In this document: positions 16,694-25,247 of the stretch, piece by piece
Numbering within the stretch: position 1 is the stretch's first letter
Layout of the letters: the number at the start of each line of letters is the position of its first letter
Assembly: GCA_046593355.1 (NCBI GenBank)
Contig: JBKJNY010000155.1
Span: 1-64,000 of the forward strand
Source: SXOA01 sp046593355
GTDB taxonomy: Bacteria > Planctomycetota > Planctomycetia > Pirellulales > Pirellulaceae
DNA: 64,000 nt
Direction of reading: 5' to 3'
Position numbers and translations under genes: made by a program
Notes under the pieces: model-generated
Told to the model about the DNA's origin: nothing
The model's database searches: none
What the model saw: the letters and a program-made list of their open reading frames with translations, nothing else

Positions 16694-18444
16694 TTGCGAC
16701 TCCCCGGTGCCTTGCGGGAACGGGCGGACGGCTCGTCCGTGTCGGACTTACGGCTGCGACCCATCTCTTCCCGGTCCTTCCCCAGGACTTCCTGGCTGGC
16801 GTGGACCTCGGCGCTGAGCCGCTTGGCCTCCTCCTCTTCCGCCTCGAACTCCTTTTGCAAGGCGACGATGCGGGCTTCCAGCGCCTCCCGCCTCCGCTCC
16901 CGCTCCCGCTGCTTGCCTTCGACCTCCTGCTGTCGCAGCATGGCGACGGCTTTTTCCCTGGCTTCTTGGGCCTGCCGCGCCGAGCCGGTCAGGACGCCCT
17001 CCGCGCCCAGGTACACATCCTGCAATTCCACGCCCCGGTCGGTGAGCAGAAACTCGCGGAGTTGGTTGGAATGGGCCATGCCGCGCGACTTGAGGACGTT
17101 GATCACCCGGTTCCGCTCGCCGCCCAGCTCCAGGTCGCGCAAGAGCAGCCAGGTATCCACGAGCGACGAAATGTCCATGTCGGTGTCTCCCAGGGAGTCG
17201 CCGACGTTCGTCAGGTTGGTCAAGTGCGCGGTGATTTCCTGGATCTTGAGGAAGTCGATCAGCCGGGTCAGCATCACCGTCGCGTCCCGGCGCGTCCCCG
17301 CCGTCACCAGGGTATCGATCGGATCCATGATCACCACGCGCGGTTGGAAATCGCGCACCAACTTGTGAATGGTCGCCAGGTGCATTTCCAGGCCATGGAT
17401 CGCGGCGCGGCTGGAGTGGAATTGCAGCAAGCCCTTTTTCACCCACGGTTCCAGGTCGATGCCGATGGAGCGCATGTTGCGGAGCAGTTGGCCCGGCGAT
17501 TCCTCGAAGGCAAAGTAGAGGCAGCGTTCCCCGCGCTGGCAGGCGGCGGCAGCGAAGTGGGCGGCGAGGCTGGTCTTACCGCTGCCCGCCGTGCCGGTTA
17601 TCAGGACCGTGCTGCTCCGGAAGTAGCCCTCGCCGCCGAGCATCATGTCGAGGCGCGGAACGCCGCTCGAAACGCGCTCGTTGCTCACCTCGTGCTGCAA
17701 ACCCAGGGACGTAACGGGCAAGACGCTGATGCCGTCCTCGTCGATCAGGAAGGGGTATTCATTGGTGCCGTGCGTGGTGCCTCGGTACTTGACGATCCGC
17801 AGTCGCCGCGTCGAAACCTGGTTCTCCACCCGGTGGTCGAGCTGGATCACGCAGTCGGACACGTACTCTTCCAGGCCGTGCCGGGTGAGCGTGGCGTCGC
17901 CGCTTTCGCCGGTGATGACGGCGGTCACGCCCTTGTCCTTGAGCCAGCGGAACAGGCGGCGCAGCTCACCGCGCAGGATGGACATATTGGACAGACCGCC
18001 GAAGAGCGTCTCGATGGTGTCGAGTACGACCCGTTTCGCGCCGATGGAATCGATCGCGTAATTGAGGCGGACGAACAGCCCCTCCAGGTCATATTCGCCG
18101 GTCTCTTCGATCTCGTTCCGCTCGACCCGCACGAAGTCGATGGCGAGCTTTTTTTGCTTGACCAGTTCGTCCAGGTCGAAGCCGAGCGAGCGAACGTTCT
18201 CGGTCAGTTCCTTACTCGTCTCCTCGAAAGCCATGAACACGCCGGGTTCGTCGAATTGCGTGGCGCCACGGACCAGGAATTCCATCGCCAGGAGCGTCTT
18301 GCCGCAGCCGGCACTTCCGCAAACGAGCGTGGGCCTGCCGCGCGGCAGGCCGCCCCCCGTGATTTCATCCAGCCCCTGGACACCCGTGGGTGCCTTGGCG
18401 AGGCCGCGGTCCGCGGCTTTCCCCTTGCCGGTGGTGGATTTCAT
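16690..18444 (-). CDS. kaiC: KaiC-family dual RecA-like ATPase
   Basis: 584 residues from ATG 18444 (an upstream in-frame ATG at 18492 is possible). CI domain: Walker A GSAGCGKT (43-50), catalytic glutamates in FEET (74-75). CII domain: Walker A GTAGSGKT (284-291), glutamates in FEES (314-315). The autophosphorylation site aligns as T421-D-M-D-I-S426-S427, so the cyanobacterial Thr426/Ser431/Thr432 positions are Thr/Ser/Ser: both phospho-sites are hydroxyl residues. Residues ~492-584 are an extra charged coiled-coil tail absent from cyanobacterial KaiC. No kaiA is present. The operon kaiC-kaiB-kaiB-kinase suggests a KaiA-independent timing or stress-response module. Confidence 0.94.
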   Translation of the reverse strand: MKSTTGKGKAADRGLAKAPTGVQGLDEITGGGLPRGRPTLVCGSAGCGKTLLAMEFLVRGATQFDEPGVFMAFEETSKELTENVRSLGFDLDELVKQKKLAIDFVRVERNEIEETGEYDLEGLFVRLNYAIDSIGAKRVVLDTIETLFGGLSNMSILRGELRRLFRWLKDKGVTAVITGESGDATLTRHGLEEYVSDCVIQLDHRVENQVSTRRLRIVKYRGTTHGTNEYPFLIDEDGISVLPVTSLGLQHEVSNERVSSGVPRLDMMLGGEGYFRSSTVLITGTAGSGKTSLAAHFAAAACQRGERCLYFAFEESPGQLLRNMRSIGIDLEPWVKKGLLQFHSSRAAIHGLEMHLATIHKLVRDFQPRVVIMDPIDTLVTAGTRRDATVMLTRLIDFLKIQEITAHLTNLTNVGDSLGDTDMDISSLVDTWLLLRDLELGGERNRVINVLKSRGMAHSNQLREFLLTDRGVELQDVYLGAEGVLTGSARQAQEAREKAVAMLRQQEVEGKQRERERRREALEARIVALQKEFEAEEEEAKRLSAEVHASQEVLGKDREEMGRSRKSDTDEPSARSRKAPGSRK

Positions 18445-18504
18445 CCGATGCCGTTCCCTTCGTCGCTGAACTTCACTCGCGCAATCGTTCATTACCGACC
18501 GTTG

Positions 18505-18533
18505 GTTATAGTGATATATCTGGAGCGCGACAA
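18505..18533 (-). promoter_or_regulatory. Candidate sigma-70-type promoter of the kai operon
   Basis: On the minus strand TTGTCG (18533-18528), a 17-bp spacer and TATAAC (18510-18505) lie about 60 bp upstream of the kaiC ATG. Spacing is ideal and hexamers match at 4 of 6 and 5 of 6 positions. No experimental support; planctomycete promoters are often less canonical. Confidence 0.4.
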
Positions 18534-18663
18534 GGAACTGGGGAAGCCGGCCAGGGCGACACATTTATCGAGGGGGCGCAAACGCTAGCCCGATGCGCTG
18601 GGCGTGGGGGCGAAAGGAATTGTCGCGGGTACAGCCGTTTTTGGCGGTGCCATGCCCACTCCC

Positions 18664-18989
18664 CTCGCTAGCGCGTTTTGATGTTGCGCTAGCGAGCTCC
18701 GTCGCGCTTGCGAGTTTCTCGTTGCGACCATCTTTTGCAGGCCCGTAGGGCCGACCATACGGAAGCCCAGGCCGAAGGCCTGGGTAATGGCCAACGCGAT
18801 TTCAAAGCCCCGAAGGGGCGCGGTAATGCGATGGCGTAACTCTCGCTTTGGATTACGTCGCCCCTTCGGGGCTTTCCAGGCATTAATCCACAATACCCAG
18901 GCCTTCGGCCTGGGCTATCGTATCTCCGCCCCTGCGGGGCTAAATCCAGTGGGTGAATAGCGCAACATCAAAACTAGCGCGTCGGGCTA
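18664..18989. repeat. Nested REP-like repeats between kaiC and the DUF1573 gene
   Basis: The gene-free stretch 18534-19032 consists largely of mirror-arranged repeats. Outer arms: 18664-18696 (CTAGCGCGTTTTGATGTTGC core) and 18957-18989 (its complement followed by GCGCGTCGGGCTA). Inner arms: AGCCCAGGCCGAAGGCCTGG at 18764-18785 facing 18895-18916, and AAAGCCCCGAAGGGGCG at 18804-18820 facing 18859-18875. The arrangement suggests one repeat element inserted into another. The inner units are self-palindromic and could form stable hairpins. Confidence 0.8.
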
Positions 18990-19032
18990 TTATCCTCCGG
19001 GAAGGCCGTCCTACAAGAGAATTTCCGCGAGT

Positions 19033-20058
19033 CTACGGCCTCGGCTTGGCGACGTCAGCAGGGGGATCGGGCATTTCGCCCTGGATGGTGCCGCGGGCGA
19101 GGCAGGCCGTTTTGCCGCCGATGGAGAGGTCCGTTTCGATCTCAATGGACTGCTCGATCTCGCCCGGCTTGTCTCCGGCCTTGAACGTGACCGGGACGAG
19201 GTGGACCATCTTGGAATCGCTGCCGGACTTGAACACAAAGGCATCGTCGCTGCACTTGACCGAGAGGATCTTGAATGGCTTTTTGGCCCGCACCACAAGC
19301 TGCTTGGTGACGGTGGTTCCCGGCTTGAGCACGCCGACGAACAGGGACGACGGGCTGACGGTGAGGGGTGGAATGATGCGCCCTTCCACCGCCAGCGGCA
19401 CGCTGGGGAGGCGCTCGTCATCGGTGACCAGGGTGAGCGAATCGTGGATGTAGCCGGCGGGGGCGTCGTCCTTCAGGCGGACCTGCATTTTGTAAACGAT
19501 GCGGTCGGCCTGCTTGATGGGGTCGCCGAGCTCGACTTCCAGGTGGTCGTTGGCGCTGCGGACATCCTTGATTTGCCAGGGGCTGCGGCCGTAGTAAGTG
19601 ACGGTGAGCTCTTTCTGGGCGGCGGTCCCTTGGTCGATGTCCCCGAAGGAGACCGAGCCGGGATCGAAATCCACGTCGTTGTGGATGTAACCGGTGACGG
19701 TGAGCTGGACCTCGGCATAGAACGGCTTATCGATGATTACCTTGATGGTGGCGCTGCGCTGGCCGGAGTACGAGCGGGTGTTGAAGGTGGCGATGACCGA
19801 CCCCTTCTCCCAGGTCTTCAGCGTATTTTTGGTGATGGTGGGCGTCGTGCAGCCGCAACTGGTGGTGACGTCGGCGATATGCACGTCTTCCTGGTAGGAA
19901 TTGGTGATTTCAAAGATGAAATCGGTCTTGGAGCCGTGGGCGACGTGGCCGAAGTCGTGCTTGGTGGTCTTGAACATCTTCTGGGCCCACTCCTTGGCGG
20001 AGAGGGTGGAAGAGGCGCAAACCAGACAGAGCAGCGTCAAAACGGTGGTGCGAATCAT
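19033..20058 (-). CDS. Secreted DUF1573 domain protein
   Basis: 341 residues with a clear signal peptide (MIRTTVLTLLCLVCASSTLSA). DUF1573 core: FKTTKHDFGHVAHGSKTDFIFEITNSYQEDVHIADVTTSCGCTTPTI (about 30-75 in pieces), with the typical SCGCT motif, followed by two or three more beta-rich, Ig-like repeats (VSFGDIDQG..., LFVGVLKPGTTVTKQLVV). DUF1573 proteins are extracytoplasmic and of unknown function, very frequent in planctomycetes. Monocistronic, divergent from moxR with ~540 bp between them. Confidence 0.88.
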   Translation of the reverse strand: MIRTTVLTLLCLVCASSTLSAKEWAQKMFKTTKHDFGHVAHGSKTDFIFEITNSYQEDVHIADVTTSCGCTTPTITKNTLKTWEKGSVIATFNTRSYSGQRSATIKVIIDKPFYAEVQLTVTGYIHNDVDFDPGSVSFGDIDQGTAAQKELTVTYYGRSPWQIKDVRSANDHLEVELGDPIKQADRIVYKMQVRLKDDAPAGYIHDSLTLVTDDERLPSVPLAVEGRIIPPLTVSPSSLFVGVLKPGTTVTKQLVVRAKKPFKILSVKCSDDAFVFKSGSDSKMVHLVPVTFKAGDKPGEIEQSIEIETDLSIGGKTACLARGTIQGEMPDPPADVAKPRP

Positions 20059-20137
20059 GGTTCCTCCTCCCGCTCCCTACGAATCAAGCGGAAGCCGGCC
20101 CCCCAGGCTAGCATCCACTTCATTCTAGGCTGTTTAA

Positions 20138-20191
20138 GTAGCCGGCACACTCCGTGTGCCGGCTGTCCGCTCACGGAGTGAGCAGACTACT
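20138..20191. repeat. Double hairpin repeat upstream of moxR
   Basis: AGTAGCCGGCACACTCCGTG is followed by its complement (GCCGGCACAC-TCC-GTGTGCCGGC), then GCTCACGGAGTGAGC, then AGACTACT, which pairs with the starting AGTAG. So an outer pair encloses two hairpins. It is probably a dispersed intergenic repeat and may also terminate transcription. Confidence 0.7.
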
Positions 20192-20600
20192 TTCCCAGCA
20201 GCGGGCTGGCGCGAGAGAATCAGGCCGCTTCTTTCTATTTCGGCAGCGGCGGCGCGGCGCTCCAAGACTTTTCTGGTTATGCGGGAAGCGAGGGGGCGGT
20301 GGGTAGGTGGGAAGTCTGGCGAGGAGCAGGGGCGGCAAGGGTACTCAATCTGGTGGCATCTTACGGCTGGTCGTCTACAATGGATTTCGCCTCTCCCGCT
20401 TGCCCAGGCGTCAGGGCTTGAACTTGCCTGGGGGTTTAGGGCACCTACCAACTGGGCGAGTGCGCCTTTGAAGCCTCCTGGGCCGTTCCCTGCAAATAGG
20501 CTAGCGACAAGCTCGTTACACAACGGCGGACGGCTTCCATTCGTCATAATCCGGGACATTCCGCGAAATCACCTTCCATTCAATCTCTCAAGGACTGCTC
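20192..20600. other. Gene-free leader upstream of moxR
   Basis: About 410 bp without a supportable gene; open frames here lack coding character or recognisable motifs. It presumably holds the promoter and 5' leader of the moxR run, but I see no convincing -35/-10 pair. Confidence 0.4.
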
Positions 20601-21662
20601 ATGTCTCAAGCTGCCGTGGAAAAAGCCAACCCTGAAGATCTGCAGTCGCTGGAAAAACTCAGGGGAGCATTTGCCGCCATTCGTTCCGAGCTTGCCAAGG
20701 TCATCATCGGACAGGAAGAGGTGATTGAGCAACTGCTGATTGCCATCTTTGCCCAGGGGCACTGCCTGCTGGAAGGCGTACCCGGATTGGCGAAGACGCT
20801 GATGGTCAGCACGCTGGCCCGGTCGCTCCATTTGCAGTTCAACCGCATTCAGTTCACGCCGGACTTGATGCCGAGCGACATCACCGGAACCGAGGTCATC
20901 CAGGAGAACAAGGCGACGGGCGAACGCGGCTTCAAGTTCCTCACCGGGCCGGTTTTTGCCAACATCATTCTGGCGGACGAAATCAACCGCACGCCGCCGA
21001 AGACACAGGCCGCCCTGCTGGAGGCGATGCAAGAGCATCAAGTCACTATCGGTGGTGTGCGGCACGCGCTTCCCGCTCCGTTCTTTGTGCTGGCCACGCA
21101 GAATCCAATCGAGCAGGAAGGAACTTACCCGCTGCCGGAAGCCCAGCAGGACCGGTTCATGTTCAAGGTGTTCGTGAAGTACCCCAGCTACGACGAGGAG
21201 TTCAGGATTGCCGAGACGACCACGGCGCAGATGTCCGCGCAGCTCAGCGGCGTGCTTACCGGTGAGGAGATCATGGCGATGCAGCAGATGGTCCGCCGCG
21301 TTCCCGTCGCCCCGCACGTGATTCACTATGCTCTTCGCCTGGTGCGGGCCACTCGCGTCCATGAAGGAGACGCCCCCGCCTTCGTGAAGGAACTGGTGAG
21401 CTGGGGGTCCGGTCCCCGCGGAATGCAGTATCTGCTGCTGGGCGGCAAGGCCCGGGCCATGCTCAACGGCCGCTTTTTCGTCAACACCGACGACATCAAA
21501 GCCGTCGCCTACCCCGTGCTGCGGCACCGCATCATCACCAACTTCAATGCCGAATCCAGTGGCGTCAGCTCGGACAAGGTCATCGACAAGCTGCTCTTGG
21601 AAGTCCCCGAGCGGCGGCAGGGGGACGATATTGCTCCGCAATTGACGCGGGCGTTTGCCTGA
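20601..21662 (+). CDS. moxR: MoxR-family AAA+ ATPase
   Basis: 353 residues. AAA+ chaperone of the MoxR group: Walker A GVPGLAKT (59-66), Walker B IILADEIN (122-129), sensor segment FFVLATQNPIEQEGTYPLPEAQQDRF, and the C-terminal lid. MoxR proteins act with vWA-domain partners to mature or remodel protein complexes, and here the next gene is the DUF58 vWA partner. First gene of a ~24-kb co-oriented envelope gene run. Confidence 0.96.
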   Translation: MSQAAVEKANPEDLQSLEKLRGAFAAIRSELAKVIIGQEEVIEQLLIAIFAQGHCLLEGVPGLAKTLMVSTLARSLHLQFNRIQFTPDLMPSDITGTEVIQENKATGERGFKFLTGPVFANIILADEINRTPPKTQAALLEAMQEHQVTIGGVRHALPAPFFVLATQNPIEQEGTYPLPEAQQDRFMFKVFVKYPSYDEEFRIAETTTAQMSAQLSGVLTGEEIMAMQQMVRRVPVAPHVIHYALRLVRATRVHEGDAPAFVKELVSWGSGPRGMQYLLLGGKARAMLNGRFFVNTDDIKAVAYPVLRHRIITNFNAESSGVSSDKVIDKLLLEVPERRQGDDIAPQLTRAFA

Positions 21663-21668
21663 TGGGGG

Positions 21669-21780
21669 GAGTGAGTGGTGAGTGGTGAGTGGTGAGTGGT
21701 GAGTAGTGAGTAGTAAGCAAAGAGCACCATTCACTAATCACAGACCACTCACGACTCACGACTCACCACTAACCACTCAC
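21669..21780. repeat. Heptamer-repeat hairpin between moxR and the DUF58 gene
   Basis: About seven GTGAGTG/GTGAGTA heptamers (21669-21716) face CACTCAC/GACTCAC heptamers (21730-21780) across ~14 bp. It fills most of the 133-bp gap and ends 15 bp before the next ATG, occupying the place of a leader and ribosome binding site. Confidence 0.92.
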
Positions 21781-21795
21781 TGTCCCCGCCCCCCC

Positions 21796-22725
21796 ATGTC
21801 CACCGACAACGTCACCAAACCCACCTATTTGGACCCCAAAACGCTCGACCGCATCAAGCGGCTGGACGTGCGGGCGCGGTTGGTCGTGGAAGGGTTTATC
21901 AACGGCCAGCACCGCAGCCCCTACAACGGCTTTGCGGTGGAATTCGCCACGCATCGCGAATATGCCCCCGGCGACGACATCCGCCACATCGACTGGAAGG
22001 TCTGGTCCAAGACCGACCGCTTCTATATCAAGGAATACGAGGAAGAGACCAACCTCAAATGCACCATCATTCTCGACGCCAGTAAGTCCATGAAATACGG
22101 CGGCGAGTGGAGCAAGTATGACTACGGAGCCACTTGCGCGGCCAGCCTGGCGTACATGCTGCAACAGCAGCAGGACGCGGTGGGACTCGTCACCTTCACC
22201 ACTAAGGTGAAAAAGAACCTTCCCGCCAGCTCGCACCCCAACCACCTCAAGCTGATGCTGCACGAAATGGAGCAGACTCAGCCCGACGAGCAAACGGACA
22301 TTTCGGACGTTTTTCCGCAGCTCGCCCGGCAAATCCGCCGTCGCGGTATTATCGTGCTCGTCAGCGACCTGTTCCTGCCGATTCCCACGCTGGCAGAAGC
22401 TCTCAAGCAATTCCGGCTCCGTAAGCACGAAGTAGTCTTGTTCCACGTCATGCACGACGACGAACTGACCTTCCCCTTCACGGACAACACGCTCTTCCGC
22501 GGCCTGGAAATGAACGTGCAACTGCACACCGAGCCGCGAGCCTTGCGGCGAGCGTACCTGGAGTCGGTGAATAAGTTTCTGGAAAACGTCCGCAAGACCT
22601 GCGCCACCGCTGGCGTGGACTACGTCCTGATGAACACCAAGGAGCCGCTCGACGCCGCCCTCTCCGGCTACCTGGCGTTTCGGCAGAAGGTGCGCAGGAC
22701 GGCAGTCCACCGCGGCTTCCATTAA
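21796..22725 (+). CDS. DUF58 domain protein (vWA partner of MoxR)
   Basis: 309 residues from ATG 21796; in-frame extension upstream only translates the heptamer repeat. The DUF58 signature YAPGDDIRHIDWKVW is at 56-70 and the vWA metal-site motif DxSxS is Asp94-Ala-Ser96-Lys-Ser98 (ILDASKSM). No membrane segment. DUF58 proteins follow moxR in many bacteria and are thought to be its partner; no Shine-Dalgarno is visible. Confidence 0.94.
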   Translation: MSTDNVTKPTYLDPKTLDRIKRLDVRARLVVEGFINGQHRSPYNGFAVEFATHREYAPGDDIRHIDWKVWSKTDRFYIKEYEEETNLKCTIILDASKSMKYGGEWSKYDYGATCAASLAYMLQQQQDAVGLVTFTTKVKKNLPASSHPNHLKLMLHEMEQTQPDEQTDISDVFPQLARQIRRRGIIVLVSDLFLPIPTLAEALKQFRLRKHEVVLFHVMHDDELTFPFTDNTLFRGLEMNVQLHTEPRALRRAYLESVNKFLENVRKTCATAGVDYVLMNTKEPLDAALSGYLAFRQKVRRTAVHRGFH

Positions 22726-22740
22726 TTGCTCGGTCCCATG

Positions 22741-22775
22741 TCTCAAATCTCAAATCTCAAATCTTAAATCTCAAG
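22741..22775. repeat. Tandem heptamer TCTCAAA x5
   Basis: Five successive heptamers (TCTCAAA three times, then TCTTAAA and TCTCAAG) start 15 bp after the DUF58 stop and end 31 bp before the next start. No opposing arm is seen, unlike most other copies in this window. Confidence 0.92.
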
Positions 22776-22806
22776 TTCAAAAGTTCTTTCCTTGCCCGAG
22801 TCATCC

Positions 22807-25230
22807 ATGATAGACGGACCGCTCAGTCTGCTGGCTCTGTTCGGCGAGGAGGCGTTCTTGACGAGCACGGGCCTGATGTGGGCCGGCGTGGCGGCAATCT
22901 CCATTCCCGTCATCATCCACCTGCTGAACAAGCGGAAGTTCAAGATCGTCGACTGGGCGGCGATGGAGTTTCTGCTCGACGCCGATAAGAAGAACCGCCG
23001 CCGGGTCCGACTCGAAAACCTGCTGCTCCTGCTGCTCCGCTGCCTGGCGGTGCTGCTGATTGGCCTGTTGCTCGCCCGCCCTTTCATCCCCACGTCGATG
23101 ACGGCCGGAATTCTCAGCGCCACGCAGTACGAGCGGATTGTTCTCGTCGATGATTCGCTCTCCATGCAGGCCCGTGTGGGAAACGAATCCGCCTGGGACC
23201 AGGCCCGCCTGCGCCTGACGCGATTGACGGAAGCCCTGGCCAATGACCAGTCCGATAACACGCTCACGCTCATCCTCACGTCCCAGCCCGATCAGCCGCA
23301 GTTCAACGGGACCGCTTTGAATAAAAAGAGCATCGCCGAGATTAACGAAACCATCGACAAGCTGGAAGTGAGCGACAAGCCGGCCAATTTGGATGGCGCT
23401 CTCAAGCAGTTGCAGGACCGGCTGTCCGGCGAGAAGGGAAACGTCAGCCGCGTGGTATACGTCATCACCGACTTGCGGCAGCGGGACTGGAAGGACGGCT
23501 CGGCGGGGCAGGAATCGCCACTCAAGACGCTGCTAGATATTTCCAAAGTCGCCACACATTGCTACATCGTCGATGCCGGCGATGCCGAGGACCGCAACCT
23601 GACCGTCACGGAAATCAGGCCGGAAGGGACGCTGGTGGCCGGCGTATCGTCGCGCTTTGACGTGACGGTGCTCAATCAAGGGTCCAGCGAAGCACGCGAT
23701 GTCCGCATCAAGTTCGGCGCGGGAGACTCGCTCCCTTTGCAGGAAGAGATCGAACGCCTGGCCCCCGGCGAAACTCAAAGCCGCTCCTTCTCCTTTACCT
23801 TCTCCGCCGAGGACGAAAACGCCGAAGCCGCCCTCCGAGCCACACTGCCGCCACGGAAAGTGAAAGTGGAAGTGACCACCGCCAAGCAAGGTGAAGACGA
23901 CCGGCTGCCGGCGGATAGCGTGGCGTATTACCCGGCGCGTATTGTGCGAGGCATCCCCGCGCTCATTGTGGACGGCGACCCCAGTGCTGCATTCGGCAAG
24001 GCGGAGTCGTTCTATCTCAAGCGGTCGCTGACTCCTAATGGTCCAGTCCCCTCGGGCGTGGTGGTGGACGTCGTGACCGAAAGCGAGATGGAATCGCTCA
24101 CGCTTGACAAATACGGCGTTATCTTTTTGTGCAACGTCTACCGCCTGGGTGACAAAACAGTGGAGAATATTGAGAAGCTTCGCAAATGGGTCGAAACTGG
24201 CGGCGGGTTGGTAATGATGCCGGGAGACCAGGTGGACGAGGCGTTCTTCAACGACAACTACTACAAGGACGGCCTGGGCCTCTCTCCTCTCAAGCTGGAA
24301 AACATCAAGGGGGACGAGACGGAGCAAAAGTGGGTCAACCTGCGGGTGGACCAGGCCAATCACGAAGTGCTCAAGATTTTCGCCGGGCAGAACAACCCGT
24401 TCCTCGACAACGTGAAAACGTTCCGGTGGTGGGGAAGCAGCATTAAGAAGGACCAACTCGGCAGCCTGGTTTCCGTGCCGGCCCGGTTTAACGACATCGA
24501 TGATTCGGCGGCCTTTGCGGAAAAGCCGGTGGGGCGCGGGAGGGTCTTGGCGACGACGATTCCCGCCGACGCCGACTGGTCGAACTGGACGAGCGACCCG
24601 AGCTATTTGATTTCCATGCAAGAACTGGTCCGGTACATGTCGGGCGACCGGGGCGATAAGGGGCTGGTCCGCGTGGGCGAGCCGCTCCGCCAGGCGCTGG
24701 ACTTGACCCAATATGAGCTGGATGCCGCCGTCGAAGGACCGAAGGAGAAAAAGGCCAATATCCAGGCTGCCTCCGGTAGCGAAAAAGACGCCGCGGAGAC
24801 AACAGACAGCGCTAAAGGCAAGAGTCCAGGCGAAACGCCCGCGGCTGACAAGACCACCACCGCCAAGAGCGATAAAGAGACAAAGGGAGATAATGCCCAG
24901 CAGAAGACCATCTGGCAGCTCGAATATAAGGATACGGACCTGGTCGGCTTTTACGAGATGAAGCTCAATCGCCGCGAAGGGGGTCTCGAGCCGGTGCTAT
25001 TCGCGGCGAACGTGGACCCGACGGAAGGCAATCTCCGCCGGGTCGATATGGATACAATGAAGAAAGAGATCGGCGACGCCAACATTCACCTTGTCAAGTT
25101 CGACGAGGCGATCAGCGTGGCCGGGGGCGGGGCACAAACGGAGATCTGGTGGTATCTGCTGTGGGCCGTGGTCGGCATTTTATGCTGCGAGCAGGTGCTG
25201 GGCTGGTACTTTGGTCTGGGACGGCAATAA
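22807..25230 (+). CDS. BatA-type membrane protein with vWA domain
   Basis: 807 residues from ATG 22807 (TTG at 22792 would add five). The N-terminus is the BatA aerotolerance-type membrane domain: SIPVIIHLLNKRKFKIVDWAAMEFLL (about 32-57) and a second helix, NLLLLLLRCLAVLLIGLLLARPF. A vWA metal motif follows at Asp115-x-Ser117-x-Ser119 (VLVDDSLSM). Then a CARDB-like beta domain (about 275-340), a GATase-like region with TGGGLVMMPGDQVD, a charged low-complexity stretch (about 640-700), and a C-terminal membrane helix (EIWWYLLWAVVGILCCEQVLGWYF). Most of it should lie in the periplasm. Likely partner of MoxR/DUF58. Confidence 0.9.
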   Translation: MIDGPLSLLALFGEEAFLTSTGLMWAGVAAISIPVIIHLLNKRKFKIVDWAAMEFLLDADKKNRRRVRLENLLLLLLRCLAVLLIGLLLARPFIPTSMTAGILSATQYERIVLVDDSLSMQARVGNESAWDQARLRLTRLTEALANDQSDNTLTLILTSQPDQPQFNGTALNKKSIAEINETIDKLEVSDKPANLDGALKQLQDRLSGEKGNVSRVVYVITDLRQRDWKDGSAGQESPLKTLLDISKVATHCYIVDAGDAEDRNLTVTEIRPEGTLVAGVSSRFDVTVLNQGSSEARDVRIKFGAGDSLPLQEEIERLAPGETQSRSFSFTFSAEDENAEAALRATLPPRKVKVEVTTAKQGEDDRLPADSVAYYPARIVRGIPALIVDGDPSAAFGKAESFYLKRSLTPNGPVPSGVVVDVVTESEMESLTLDKYGVIFLCNVYRLGDKTVENIEKLRKWVETGGGLVMMPGDQVDEAFFNDNYYKDGLGLSPLKLENIKGDETEQKWVNLRVDQANHEVLKIFAGQNNPFLDNVKTFRWWGSSIKKDQLGSLVSVPARFNDIDDSAAFAEKPVGRGRVLATTIPADADWSNWTSDPSYLISMQELVRYMSGDRGDKGLVRVGEPLRQALDLTQYELDAAVEGPKEKKANIQAASGSEKDAAETTDSAKGKSPGETPAADKTTTAKSDKETKGDNAQQKTIWQLEYKDTDLVGFYEMKLNRREGGLEPVLFAANVDPTEGNLRRVDMDTMKKEIGDANIHLVKFDEAISVAGGGAQTEIWWYLLWAVVGILCCEQVLGWYFGLGRQ

Positions 25231-25247
25231 GGGAAGGAGCGAATTCG

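Noticed and set aside
20138..20191. Riboswitch upstream of moxR
   Set aside because: The structure is two simple perfect hairpins without a conserved aptamer core, and similar elements occur at unrelated places.
20156..20635. Possible 159-codon gene upstream of moxR
   Set aside because: It begins in a repeat, overlaps the moxR start and has no coding character or motif.
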